The position numbers and the translations under genes were made by a program. Positions 42,622 to 52,588 of a stretch of DNA of 64,000 nucleotides are shown here, in pieces. Where the stretch lies: the NCBI GenBank assembly GCA_018608625.1, contig JABAZC010000071.1, positions 79,615-143,614 of the forward strand, in the 5' to 3' direction. Within the stretch, counting starts at the first letter, position 1. The number at the start of each line of letters is the position of its first letter. This stretch comes from Flavobacteriaceae bacterium. GTDB taxonomy: Bacteria; Bacteroidota; Bacteroidia; Flavobacteriales; Flavobacteriaceae. Under the pieces are notes generated by a model. The model was given only the letters and a program-made list of their open reading frames with translations, was not told the origin of the DNA and ran no database searches.

Positions 42622-43689
42622 TTGAGAATCTTAAGACTAATCTTACTCCTTTTTGTCCCTCTATTTATAGAAGCACAAACTACACGAAAATATTCAAACG
42701 AATTTATGAATATCGGCGTGGATGCAGCCGCTTTAGGAATGAGTAATGCCGTAGTAGCATCTTCTCAAGACGTCAATTCAGGCTATTGGAACCCCGCTGG
42801 TCTTGTACAGATTGAAGACCGTCAAATAGCAGTAATGCATTCTAGTTATTTTGCAGACATTGCCAATTATAATTATGTGGCTTTTGCAATGCCTTTAGAC
42901 AACCAAACTGTAATAGGTATTTCTTTAATCCGATTTGGGGTCGATGATATTCTAGACACAACCAACCTAATCGATCATCAAGGGATCGTTAATTACGACC
43001 GTATTAATTTATTTTCTGCTGCCGACTATGGACTTACATTTTCTTTTGCTAGAAAACTTCCTGTTCCAGGCTTGAATTATGGCGTGAATGCGAAAGTAAT
43101 CCGACGTATTATTGGTGATTTCGCTACATCTTGGGGCTTTGGGTTTGACCTTGGAATTCAGTTTGAATCCAATGAATGGAAATTTGGATTAATGGCAAGA
43201 GATATAACAACAACTTTCAATGCTTGGGCCATTGATGAAGGGCGGTTACAAGATATACAAAACGCAATCCCGGGCGAGAACCAAGAAGCACCAAAAACAT
43301 CCGAACTAACCCTGCCGAAATTACAATTTGGTATATCTAAATTATTTACATTTAATTACGACTATACATTAAGAACTGAAGTGGATTTAATAGCTAGACT
43401 TGAACAAAACAACGACCTCATTTCTACCTCTTTTGTAAGTATTAACCCAGCTTTCGGATTTGAGTTTGGCTATACAGATCTCGTATTTTTAAGAGGGGGT
43501 GTTGGGAATTTTCAAAATGAATTACAAATTGACAACTCAGAATCTCTAACATTTCAACCTAATTTTGGGGTTGGGTTTAAATACAATGGCATCTATATAG
43601 ACTACGCTTTTACTGATATAGGCGATCAAAGTGCTGCTTTGTATTCCAATGTGTTTTCACTCAAAATTGATTTAAGTATTTTTAGATAA
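42622..43689 (+). CDS. PorV/PorQ-like outer-membrane beta-barrel protein (TTG start)
   Basis: FMNIGVDAAALGMSNAVVASSQDVNSGYWNPAGL and beta-barrel ending in FSLKIDLSIFR. Confidence 0.75.
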   Translation: MRILRLILLLFVPLFIEAQTTRKYSNEFMNIGVDAAALGMSNAVVASSQDVNSGYWNPAGLVQIEDRQIAVMHSSYFADIANYNYVAFAMPLDNQTVIGISLIRFGVDDILDTTNLIDHQGIVNYDRINLFSAADYGLTFSFARKLPVPGLNYGVNAKVIRRIIGDFATSWGFGFDLGIQFESNEWKFGLMARDITTTFNAWAIDEGRLQDIQNAIPGENQEAPKTSELTLPKLQFGISKLFTFNYDYTLRTEVDLIARLEQNNDLISTSFVSINPAFGFEFGYTDLVFLRGGVGNFQNELQIDNSESLTFQPNFGVGFKYNGIYIDYAFTDIGDQSAALYSNVFSLKIDLSIFR

Positions 43690-44867
43690 TGATATTAAAA
43701 AACGTAACTACTCTGCTCATTTTACTGCTTTCGCTATCCTCGAGCGCGCAGCTTCAGCTAACAGACGCCTCAGAAATTAGTGTTTTAACTATTGGACCTG
43801 GGCATTTGTTAAACGATTCATTTGGACACAGTGCCATTCGAGTAAAAGACCCATTATACAACTTTGATGTGGTGTTTGATTACGGACGCTATAACTTTGA
43901 AGCTGAAGGATTTTATTTGAATTTTGCTCAAGGTAAACTTGATTATATGCTTGGACGCACTGCCTTTGATGACTTTTTATCGTTTTACGAATACCAAAAC
44001 AGAAGTATTCAAGAGCAACAGCTGAACTTAAGCATCGAACAGAAAACGGCCTTTTATTTTTTTTTAAGAGAAAATAACAAGCCTGAAAACCAAGCGTATC
44101 CATATGATTTTTTCTACAACAATTGTGCGAATAAAATCACAGATGCTATTGAGACCGTTTTAGGAGAACAAATTTCCTACAACCCACCTAGCAGTTTCGA
44201 GCAACAAACGTTTAGAAACTTAATCCGTTCGGACTTAAATCAAAACTCTTGGGGAAGCCTAGGGATTGATGTGGCATTAGGATCAAAAATTGACCAGTTA
44301 GCAAGTGTAAAGGAACATCTCTTTTTACCAAAAAACCTTTACCTGCTTCTTGAAAATGCTGAAGTGGAATCAAAAGAGTTAAAGCTTGTTAAAAAATTAA
44401 AAATTCTGACACCTGCTACTCTTGATAAAACTTCTGAAGGATTTGGCAGCCCTCTTGTCATTTTATCATTAGTCGCCTTTCTTATGCTTTTTGTAACCTA
44501 TAAAGACAACAAGAACAATAAACGAAGTAAATGGTTAGATGTAATTTTATTTGCCACCACAGGGAGTATAGGACTTGTTTTACTGATGTTATGGTTTGCT
44601 ACAGATCATACGGCAACAGCGGACAACTATAATTTGTTATGGGCCTTTGCCACAAATCTTCTTTTTATTCCTTCTATTTTAAAAACACGCCTAAACAATC
44701 GAGGCATTAAATACATTGTATTTCTAATCATCCTTTTATCTCTAATGTTACTGCATTGGATGACCGGAGTTCAATCCTTTGCGATTGGATTAATCCCTAT
44801 TCTGATTGCAACTGGAGTACGATATTTATTTTTAATTCGTCATTTCAACAAGGCAATTCGTGTATAA
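43689..44867 (+). CDS. DUF4105 (Lnb N-terminal periplasmic-like) membrane protein
   Basis: LTIGPGHLLNDSFGHSAIRVKDPLYNFDVVFDYGRYNF, FFYNNCANKITDAIE, four C-terminal TM segments. Confidence 0.85.
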   Translation: MILKNVTTLLILLLSLSSSAQLQLTDASEISVLTIGPGHLLNDSFGHSAIRVKDPLYNFDVVFDYGRYNFEAEGFYLNFAQGKLDYMLGRTAFDDFLSFYEYQNRSIQEQQLNLSIEQKTAFYFFLRENNKPENQAYPYDFFYNNCANKITDAIETVLGEQISYNPPSSFEQQTFRNLIRSDLNQNSWGSLGIDVALGSKIDQLASVKEHLFLPKNLYLLLENAEVESKELKLVKKLKILTPATLDKTSEGFGSPLVILSLVAFLMLFVTYKDNKNNKRSKWLDVILFATTGSIGLVLLMLWFATDHTATADNYNLLWAFATNLLFIPSILKTRLNNRGIKYIVFLIILLSLMLLHWMTGVQSFAIGLIPILIATGVRYLFLIRHFNKAIRV

Positions 44868-44894
44868 TTAACCTTTATTTGCAAAAACAAAATT

Positions 44895-46757
44895 TTGAAT
44901 TACCTCAACGTAGAAAATATATCGAAGTCATACGGCGAACTCAGTCTTTTTGAAAACCTTTCTTTTAGTATTCATAAAGACCAAAAAATAGCATTTGTCG
45001 CCAAAAACGGAACTGGAAAAACAACCATTTTAAATATACTTTCTGGAAAAGATACTCCCGACTCAGGACAGATTATTTATCGAAAAGACCTAAGAACCAC
45101 GTTCCTATCTCAAGAACCTGTTTTGGATCAGTCTCTGACCGTGGAGGAGACGATTTTAAAGTCCGACAACCCGATTTTAAACGTTATTAATACCTATCAC
45201 CAAGCGCTTGAAAACCCCGAAGATAGCAAGCTGTATCAAACCGCTTTTGACGACATGGAGCGCTACCAAGCTTGGGACTACGAAACACAATACACTCAAA
45301 TACTTTTTAAATTAAAACTTGTTGATTTAGATCAAAAGGTAAGTGAACTCTCTGGAGGACAACAAAAGCGTTTGGCGCTGGCAAATACGCTATTAAGCAA
45401 ACCAGATTTATTAATTTTAGATGAGCCTACCAACCACTTAGATTTAGAAATGATTGAATGGTTAGAAGCTTTTTTTGCAAAAGAAAATATCACACTTTTT
45501 ATGGTGACGCATGACCGGTATTTCTTGGAACGAGTCTGCTCAGAAATTATCGAATTAGACGAAGGTTGCATTTACAATTATAAGGGGAATTACTCATATT
45601 ACTTAGAGAAAAAGGAAGAACGCATTGAGCGCGAAGCGATCGAAACAAACAAGTCCAAGCAGTTATTTAAAAAAGAACTTGGATGGATGCGTCGACAACC
45701 AAAAGCACGAACAACCAAATCGAAGTCAAGAATTGATGATTTTTATGAAATAAAAGAACGAGCAAGCAAACGTCGAAACGACCATGAAATTCAACTAGAG
45801 ATTAACATGGAACGTTTGGGAAGTAAAATCTTGGAAATCTACAAGGTCTCTAAGGCCTTTGACGAAAAGTTAATTTTAGACAAATTCGAATACGTATTTC
45901 AAAGAGGAGAACGCATTGGAATCATAGGTAAGAATGGAACTGGAAAATCAACTTTTCTTAATATGATTACTGGAGGTCTTCAACCCGATAGCGGTAAAAT
46001 TATTCAAGGCGAAACTATTAAGTTTGGTTATTATACACAAGACGGCATCAAAGCAAAACCGATGCAAAAAGTGATTGATGTAGTAAGGGACTACGGCGAC
46101 TATATCCCCCTAATGAAAGGCAAGCAGATTAGCGCCCAACAATTATTGGAGCGTTTTTTATTCAGTCGTAAAAAGCAATATGATTTTGTTGAAAAACTAA
46201 GTGGTGGTGAACGTAAACGTCTTTACTTATGTACGGTTTTAATACAAAACCCGAATTTCTTAATACTCGATGAGCCCACAAATGATTTAGATATTGTGAC
46301 GCTTAACGTTTTAGAAAACTTTTTACTTGATTTCCCTGGTTGTTTGCTTGTTGTTTCGCATGACCGTTATTTCATGGATAAGATTGTGGATCATTTATTT
46401 GTATTTCGAGGCGAAGGCATGGTGGAGGATTTCCCAGGAAATTACTCAGATTTTAGAACCTATGAAGACAGTACTTCTGTATCTTCAGAACCCAAAAAAA
46501 TAGCCACTACTAATAAAGAAATCACTCCAAAGCAATCGCAAACCAAACTAAGTTTTAATGAGCAAAAGGAGCTAAAGAACCTTGAGAGCAAGTTGAAGTC
46601 GCTTGAGTTTGACAAGAAACAAATCGAGTCTAAATTTTTGGTGGAAGACATTAGTATAGACACCATAGAAATGCTTTCTACTAATTTAAAAAAGGTACTT
46701 CAAGTGATTGAAGACAAAGAACTAAGATGGTTAGAATTAAATGAAAAATTGAATTGA
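44895..46757 (+). CDS. ABC-F family ATPase (TTG start)
   Basis: Two ABC domains with LSGGQQKRLALA and LSGGERKRLYLC signatures, LDEPTNHLD and LDEPTNDLD, C-terminal coiled coil. Confidence 0.94.
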   Translation: MNYLNVENISKSYGELSLFENLSFSIHKDQKIAFVAKNGTGKTTILNILSGKDTPDSGQIIYRKDLRTTFLSQEPVLDQSLTVEETILKSDNPILNVINTYHQALENPEDSKLYQTAFDDMERYQAWDYETQYTQILFKLKLVDLDQKVSELSGGQQKRLALANTLLSKPDLLILDEPTNHLDLEMIEWLEAFFAKENITLFMVTHDRYFLERVCSEIIELDEGCIYNYKGNYSYYLEKKEERIEREAIETNKSKQLFKKELGWMRRQPKARTTKSKSRIDDFYEIKERASKRRNDHEIQLEINMERLGSKILEIYKVSKAFDEKLILDKFEYVFQRGERIGIIGKNGTGKSTFLNMITGGLQPDSGKIIQGETIKFGYYTQDGIKAKPMQKVIDVVRDYGDYIPLMKGKQISAQQLLERFLFSRKKQYDFVEKLSGGERKRLYLCTVLIQNPNFLILDEPTNDLDIVTLNVLENFLLDFPGCLLVVSHDRYFMDKIVDHLFVFRGEGMVEDFPGNYSDFRTYEDSTSVSSEPKKIATTNKEITPKQSQTKLSFNEQKELKNLESKLKSLEFDKKQIESKFLVEDISIDTIEMLSTNLKKVLQVIEDKELRWLELNEKLN

Positions 46758-47314
46758 ATCAACTGCTCTTATATTTAAAATTTTTATGGCATTCCAAAAA
46801 TGAACATGGAGTCCACTCCCCTTTTGTTTATAATTTAATTACAAAATGCTTTTACAACCGCAGTACAAACATAGCCTTTCAGCAATTTCCAAAAAACGAT
46901 TCAAAGAGTCAATTCTTAGCACGCTTAGGGCTGTATTTAAAATATAACCACTGCTACCTAGCTGCATCTATCCCCCCTGTTTTTGAATGTGCTTTAAGTT
47001 TGGATGGTGTTGTTAAAAAATTCAATAGGATTGAAAACCTAGTGGACCACTCAAATTTAATTTTGGAAACCCCTAGCCTTATCTACATGGATATGAATTC
47101 AATAAATACTGACGCAGTCCTAGAATTGTTTAAAGCATGCCATCGCGATTCGTTTGTTTTAATTCCTTCTATACGAAAAAGCAAAGCCCATTATGATAAC
47201 TGGAATCAGCTCAAATCATCTGCTGACGTTTCGGTCTCTATAGACACCTTTTACTGGGGATTATTGTTTTTCAGAACAGAACAACCCAAAGAACATTTCA
47301 CAATAAGGCTCTAA
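46754..47314 (+). CDS. Divergent SAM-methyltransferase-like flavobacterial protein, probably catalytically degenerate
   Basis: N-terminal KFLWHSKNEHGVHSPFVYNLITKCFY and C-terminal DTFYWGLLFFRTEQPKEHFTIRL resemble flavobacterial class I methyltransferases. No GxGxG-type motif I visible. Confidence 0.55.
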   Translation: MNQLLLYLKFLWHSKNEHGVHSPFVYNLITKCFYNRSTNIAFQQFPKNDSKSQFLARLGLYLKYNHCYLAASIPPVFECALSLDGVVKKFNRIENLVDHSNLILETPSLIYMDMNSINTDAVLELFKACHRDSFVLIPSIRKSKAHYDNWNQLKSSADVSVSIDTFYWGLLFFRTEQPKEHFTIRL

Positions 47315-47365
47315 TACTTTGTTGTTTTATAATATTACTTTTAACTTTAGGGCAGAAAATAGCTA

Positions 47366-47938
47366 ATGAAGATTTATACAAAAACAGGAGATAACGGTAC
47401 TACAGGACTTATAGGTGGTGCCCGATTGCCTAAACACGATTTAAGAATCGAATGTTATGGGACCTTAGATGAACTCAACTCCTACTTGGGCCTTATACGA
47501 GATCAAGAAATTTCAAGTGACTCCAAAGCGGGTCTAATTAATATCCAAGAACAACTCTTTACAATTGGTGCACTCCTAGCGACGGACCCTAAGCTTGAGC
47601 AAAGCTCTATTAGTAACCGTTTTCAGACTCTAACACTTAAACCAGAAGCAACTACTTTTTTAGAAACTACCATCGATACTATGAATACGGCCTTACCGCC
47701 ACTGACCCACTTCATATTGCCAGGGGGTCACACGACGGTGTCATACTGTCATATTGCAAGAAGTATTTGCCGTCGAGCTGAGAGAAACACCACAAAACTT
47801 CATTCTGAGCAGCCGGTTCCAACAGAAGTTCTCATCTATTTGAACCGCTTATCTGACTTCTTATTTGTGTTGGCACGGAAATTGTCCAAAGAACTAGAAG
47901 CAGAAGAGATCAAATGGATCCCAAATAAAACCTCCTAA
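47366..47938 (+). CDS. Cob(I)yrinic acid a,c-diamide / cob(I)alamin adenosyltransferase, PduO type
   Basis: MKIYTKTGDNGTTGLIGGARLPKHDLRIECYGTLDELNSYLG; FILPGGHTTVSYCHIARSICRRAER; LNRLSDFLFVLAR. Confidence 0.95.
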   Translation: MKIYTKTGDNGTTGLIGGARLPKHDLRIECYGTLDELNSYLGLIRDQEISSDSKAGLINIQEQLFTIGALLATDPKLEQSSISNRFQTLTLKPEATTFLETTIDTMNTALPPLTHFILPGGHTTVSYCHIARSICRRAERNTTKLHSEQPVPTEVLIYLNRLSDFLFVLARKLSKELEAEEIKWIPNKTS

Positions 47939-48061
47939 TTAAAGATCAAGTTTTTACAAATTACTGATTAACAAAATTTTAGTTTACGAGGTAATTAATA
48001 ACGTTCATAACTTTATTGATGAAATAAATGCTTTTTTACTTGAATTTTTCAACTAAAAAAT

Positions 48062-48069
48062 TATTTTTG
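48062..48069 (+). promoter_or_regulatory. Putative Bacteroidota promoter -7 element TATTTTTG with upstream TTG
   Basis: TAnnTTTG match; TTG at 48040-48042 gives a 19-bp spacer; ATG at 48092. Confidence 0.5.
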
Positions 48070-48091
48070 CAGAAATTAAACACTTTAAAAA

Positions 48092-48313
48092 ATGTATTGG
48101 ACGTTAGAACTCGCATCATTCCTTAGTGATGCCCCTTGGCCAGCCACTAAAGACGAATTAATAGATTACTCTATCAGAACTGGAGCACCACTAGAAGTCG
48201 TAGAAAACCTTCAAGCAATTGAAGATGAAGGTGACTCATACGACTCTATTCAGGAAATTTGGCCTGACTATCCTTCAGACGAAGATTATCTTTGGAATGA
48301 AGATGAATACTAA
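48092..48313 (+). CDS. DUF2795 domain-containing small acidic protein
   Basis: LSDAPWPATKDELIDYSIRTGAPLEVVENLQAIEDEGDSYDSIQEIWPDYPSDEDYLW. Confidence 0.85.
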   Translation: MYWTLELASFLSDAPWPATKDELIDYSIRTGAPLEVVENLQAIEDEGDSYDSIQEIWPDYPSDEDYLWNEDEY

Positions 48314-48331
48314 AAACTCAAAAATTATTTT

Positions 48332-48360
48332 AAAAAAGTCTCATTTGAGACTTTTTTTTT
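48332..48360 (+). terminator. Rho-independent terminator after the DUF2795 gene
   Basis: aaaaaagtctca tt tgagactttttttttt stem and T-run. Confidence 0.8.
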
Positions 48361-48393
48361 GCTTTATTTCACAAAGAAAATAACAACAAACTG

Positions 48394-48401
48394 TATCTTT
48401 G
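48394..48401 (+). promoter_or_regulatory. Putative Bacteroidota -7 element TATCTTTG upstream of secA
   Basis: Exact TAnnTTTG match 41 nt before the ATG; no convincing -33 element found. Confidence 0.35.
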
Positions 48402-48442
48402 ACTGTCTTTACATTTAAAGATTATTAAAATAAAACCCAAAA

Positions 48443-51400
48443 ATGAGTTTACTGAATTCGGTACTAAAAGTATTCGTTGGAGATAAATCCAAACAAGACG
48501 TAAAGGCGCTCATGCCTGTCGTTAATAAAATAAAAACATTTCAAGTTGCGACGCAAGCCCTTAGCAATGATGCTTTAAGAGCAAAAACACAAGGTTTTAA
48601 AACCACTATTAAAGACGCTTGTCAAACGCTTGAAAACTCCATTGCTGAGCTGTATATAGAAGCAGACACTACAGAGGACATTGACAGAAAAGAGGAAATC
48701 TACCAAGAAATTGATAGCCTTAAGGACGATGTATATGTTAAAACGCAGGAAGTCTTAGAAACTATTTTACCGGAAGCGTTTTCGGTTATTAAAGAAACAG
48801 CCCGTCGTTTTGTAAATAACACAACTATTGAGGTCACAGCAAGCACCTATGATAGAGAGCTTTCAGGTACTAAAGACTACATCTCATTAGACGGAGAAAA
48901 AGCATTTTGGGCCAACTCATGGGATGCTGCCGGAAAACCAATTACTTGGGATATGGTACATTATGACGTTCAGCTGATTGGTGGAGTTGCTATGCACGAA
49001 GGAAAAATTGCAGAAATGCATACAGGGGAAGGAAAAACATTGGTGGCGACACTTCCTGTATACTTAAATGCCTTAACTGGAAAGGGGGTTCACTTGGTAA
49101 CGGTGAATGATTACTTAGCAAAAAGAGACAGTGCTTGGATGGCACCTATTTTTCAATTCCACGGACTGAGTATCGATTGTATCGATTACCACCAGCCAAA
49201 CTCACAAGAAAGAAAAAATGCTTACAATGCCGATATTACCTATGGAACAAATAACGAATTTGGATTTGACTACCTAAGAGATAACATGGCGCATACGCCA
49301 GCAGACTTGGTTCAGCGTCCGCATCACTATGCAATTGTAGATGAAATTGATTCGGTTTTAATTGATGATGCTCGAACGCCATTAATCATCTCTGGCCCAA
49401 TTCCGCAAGGCGACCGTCATGAATTCATGGAATTGAAACCAAAAGTTGAAGATATTGTTGGTATTCAGCGTAAATACCTCACAGGGATATTAGCAGAGGC
49501 TAAAAAAATGATTGCTGCTGGAGACACCAAAGAAGGTGGGTTTCAATTACTCCGCGTCTTTAGAGGAATTCCAAAAAACAAAGCACTGATTAAGTTTTTA
49601 AGTGAAGAAGGGATCAAACAACTCCTTCAGAAAACTGAAAATTTTTATATGCAGGACAACAATAGAGAAATGCCCAAAGTGGATGAAGAACTCTATTATG
49701 TAATTGATGAAAAAAATAATCAGATTGAACTGTCTGATAAAGGGGTCGAACATTTGTCTGGAAAAGACAATCCCGACTTTTTTGTAATGCCAGAAATAGG
49801 CATGGAGATTTCTAAGATCGAAAGTCAAAACCTTGCGACCGAGAAAGAAGCCGAACTCAAAGAAGAATTGTTCAGAGAGTTTGGCGTTAAGTCGGAACGT
49901 ATCCATACTCTAAATCAACTACTAAAGGCCTATGCCTTATTTGAAAAAGACATTCAATATGTAGTGATGGAAAACAAAGTCATGATTGTCGATGAGCAAA
50001 CAGGACGTATCATGGATGGCCGCCGTTATAGTGATGGACTTCACCAAGCGATTGAAGCCAAAGAAAATGTAAAAATTGAAGCGGCGACACAAACGTTTGC
50101 TACAGTTACTTTACAGAATTACTTCAGAATGTACCGCAAGCTCTCAGGAATGACAGGAACAGCAGTGACAGAAGCAGGTGAGTTTTGGGAAATTTATAAA
50201 TTGGATGTTGTAGAAATTCCTACCAACCGCCCAATTGCAAGAGATGACCGTGAAGATTTGGTATATAAAACCAAGAGAGAGAAATATAATGCCGTTATTG
50301 AGGAAGTGACTAATTTGTCTAAGTCAGGGCGTCCAGTACTTATTGGAACAACCAATGTAGAAATTAGTGAACTGTTAGGGAAGATGTTGAGCATCCGAAA
50401 AATCCCTCATAATGTCCTAAATGCTAAACTTCACAAAAAGGAAGCCGATATTGTAGCAGAGGCTGGACAACCCGGTCAGGTCACTATAGCCACCAACATG
50501 GCGGGGCGGGGTACGGATATAAAATTATCTGAGGAAGTGAAAGCAGCAGGTGGTTTAGCCATTGTAGGAACGGAACGTCATGACTCTCGCCGTGTAGACA
50601 GACAATTACGTGGACGTGCAGGACGTCAAGGAGATCCAGGAAGCTCACAGTTTTACGTTTCTTTAGAAGATAATTTGATGCGTTTATTTGGAAGTGAACG
50701 GATTGCAAAAATGATGGACCGAATGGGTCTGGAAGAAGGTGAAGTGATTCAGCACTCTATGATCTCAAAATCCATTGAACGCGCCCAGAAAAAGGTAGAA
50801 GAAAATCAATTTGGAGTGCGTAAACGATTGTTAGAGTATGATGATGTCATGAACTCACAGCGCGAAGTGGTTTACAAGCGTCGCTATAATGCTCTTTTTG
50901 GAGAACGTCTGCGTGTGGATTTGGCTAATATGATCTATGACACGTCTGAGATTATTACGGAAGAAAATAAGGCTAATAATGACTTTAAAAACTTTGAGTT
51001 TGAATTGATTCGTTATTTTTCAATGAGCTGCCCTATTTCTTCAGATGAGTTTTCTGAAATGACCCCCCTAGATATTGCTGGTAAAGTATACAAAACCGCC
51101 TTCCAACACTACCTCTCAAAAATGGAGCGAAATGCCGAATTGGCTTTTCCAGTAATTCAAAATGTCTATGAAACCCAGCGCGAGAAATTTAAGCGTATTG
51201 TGGTTCCTTTTACAGATGGTGTAAAATCATTACAAGTGGTTACTGACCTGGAAAAAGCATACCAAACAAATGGAAAACAATTAGTGACAGATTTTGAAAA
51301 AAACATATCCCTAGCGATTATTGATGATGCATGGAAAACCCATTTAAGAAAAATGGACGAACTAAAGCAATCGGTACAGCTGGCCGTACATGAGCAAAAA

Positions 51401-51793
51401 GATCCCTTACTAATCTATAAGTTTGAATCGTTTGAATTGTTTAAGGTCATGATTGACCAAGTAAATAAAGAGGTAATCTCATTTCTATTTAAGGGGGAAA
51501 TTCCACAGGAAACTGCCAATACTATTCAGGAAGCAAAATCGCGTCGTCGTGAAAAGACTCGAACGTCTAAGGAAAATATCCCCAATTTGGACGAGCGCTC
51601 GGCTCAGTCGAGAGCGGCTGGAAACACACAAGGGTCCCAACAAACAGTTGAAACGATTGTAAGAGACCAACCAAAAATTGGTCGTAACGATCGAGTTACA
51701 ATAAAGCATGTTATGAGCGGTGAAAATAAAACCGTCAAATACAAGCAAGCTGAACCCCTTATTGTTAAAGGCGAATGGGTATTAGTTAATTAA
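48443..51793 (+). CDS. secA: Preprotein translocase subunit SecA (Bacteroidota long form)
   Basis: MHTGEGKTLVATLPVYLNALTGKGVHLVTVNDYLAKRD, YGTNNEFGFDYLRDNM, VDEIDSVLIDDARTPLIISG, ATNMAGRGTDIKL, RQLRGRAGRQGDPG. Confidence 0.97.
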   Translation: MSLLNSVLKVFVGDKSKQDVKALMPVVNKIKTFQVATQALSNDALRAKTQGFKTTIKDACQTLENSIAELYIEADTTEDIDRKEEIYQEIDSLKDDVYVKTQEVLETILPEAFSVIKETARRFVNNTTIEVTASTYDRELSGTKDYISLDGEKAFWANSWDAAGKPITWDMVHYDVQLIGGVAMHEGKIAEMHTGEGKTLVATLPVYLNALTGKGVHLVTVNDYLAKRDSAWMAPIFQFHGLSIDCIDYHQPNSQERKNAYNADITYGTNNEFGFDYLRDNMAHTPADLVQRPHHYAIVDEIDSVLIDDARTPLIISGPIPQGDRHEFMELKPKVEDIVGIQRKYLTGILAEAKKMIAAGDTKEGGFQLLRVFRGIPKNKALIKFLSEEGIKQLLQKTENFYMQDNNREMPKVDEELYYVIDEKNNQIELSDKGVEHLSGKDNPDFFVMPEIGMEISKIESQNLATEKEAELKEELFREFGVKSERIHTLNQLLKAYALFEKDIQYVVMENKVMIVDEQTGRIMDGRRYSDGLHQAIEAKENVKIEAATQTFATVTLQNYFRMYRKLSGMTGTAVTEAGEFWEIYKLDVVEIPTNRPIARDDREDLVYKTKREKYNAVIEEVTNLSKSGRPVLIGTTNVEISELLGKMLSIRKIPHNVLNAKLHKKEADIVAEAGQPGQVTIATNMAGRGTDIKLSEEVKAAGGLAIVGTERHDSRRVDRQLRGRAGRQGDPGSSQFYVSLEDNLMRLFGSERIAKMMDRMGLEEGEVIQHSMISKSIERAQKKVEENQFGVRKRLLEYDDVMNSQREVVYKRRYNALFGERLRVDLANMIYDTSEIITEENKANNDFKNFEFELIRYFSMSCPISSDEFSEMTPLDIAGKVYKTAFQHYLSKMERNAELAFPVIQNVYETQREKFKRIVVPFTDGVKSLQVVTDLEKAYQTNGKQLVTDFEKNISLAIIDDAWKTHLRKMDELKQSVQLAVHEQKDPLLIYKFESFELFKVMIDQVNKEVISFLFKGEIPQETANTIQEAKSRRREKTRTSKENIPNLDERSAQSRAAGNTQGSQQTVETIVRDQPKIGRNDRVTIKHVMSGENKTVKYKQAEPLIVKGEWVLVN

Positions 51794-51819
51794 AATATGA
51801 TCTAAATATTGATTGACAA

Positions 51820-52500
51820 TTATAGCTTCAAAACCAAGTTAGGGTCTGGACAATTATTGCTATAAAATTCAATATCAGCCTGGGAACACACACCTGGATA
51901 ATCACCTTCATAATGTTCAATGTCTTTTATGATTTGAAAATGTAGATGTGGTGCATAATCGCCATTTATTTCACTACTACCTATAAAACCAACTACTTCA
52001 CCCTTAGTTATTTGTGTGTTTTCACTTAAACATTCAATTGATGCCCTAGATAAATGTCCATAAAGAGTGTAAAAAATCATATTATTTATATAATGTTTTA
52101 TCACTATAGTAGGCCCATAGTCGCCATGATTAGTGTTGTCAGCAACACTATGAATCACCCCATCAAAAGCAGCCATGACTGGAGTTTTTTCCACACACCA
52201 AAAATCGATCCCTAAATGAATATTCCGTGATTTTAATGAACTACTTTGATGAAAATAATCACTTCTGTCATACATATTACGACGCTCCAAATAACCACCA
52301 AACGCTATTAATTTTTGATGGCTTTTTAAGTAAGAACCTATATATTTAATCCATGACGTAGAACATTTTACATCAAACTCTTCTAACTTTATATTCCCAA
52401 CCGACAAGTCAATAGAAATATAAGCACTGAAATCTAAATCAGAAGCGACAACCCTGATTGGCGCTTCTGACAATTCCATTAAAAAAGTTCTGAAATCCAT
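51820..52500 (-). CDS. Stand-alone M23-family peptidase domain protein without signal peptide
   Basis: HLGIDFW (HxxxD), YTLYGHLS, HLHFQII; C-terminus CPDPNLVLKL. Confidence 0.85.
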   Translation of the reverse strand: MDFRTFLMELSEAPIRVVASDLDFSAYISIDLSVGNIKLEEFDVKCSTSWIKYIGSYLKSHQKLIAFGGYLERRNMYDRSDYFHQSSSLKSRNIHLGIDFWCVEKTPVMAAFDGVIHSVADNTNHGDYGPTIVIKHYINNMIFYTLYGHLSRASIECLSENTQITKGEVVGFIGSSEINGDYAPHLHFQIIKDIEHYEGDYPGVCSQADIEFYSNNCPDPNLVLKL

Positions 52501-52588
52501 TTATATAAATATGATTTAAAGATACGTATATTAAAAAAAATAATTCTAATATAAAAAATTAGATTAAATTAGTGATAACATTTTAAAT

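Noticed and set aside
49598-49906. 102-aa minus ORF in secA
   Set aside because: Antisense shadow; Phe-rich sequence arises from Lys/Glu codons on the other strand.
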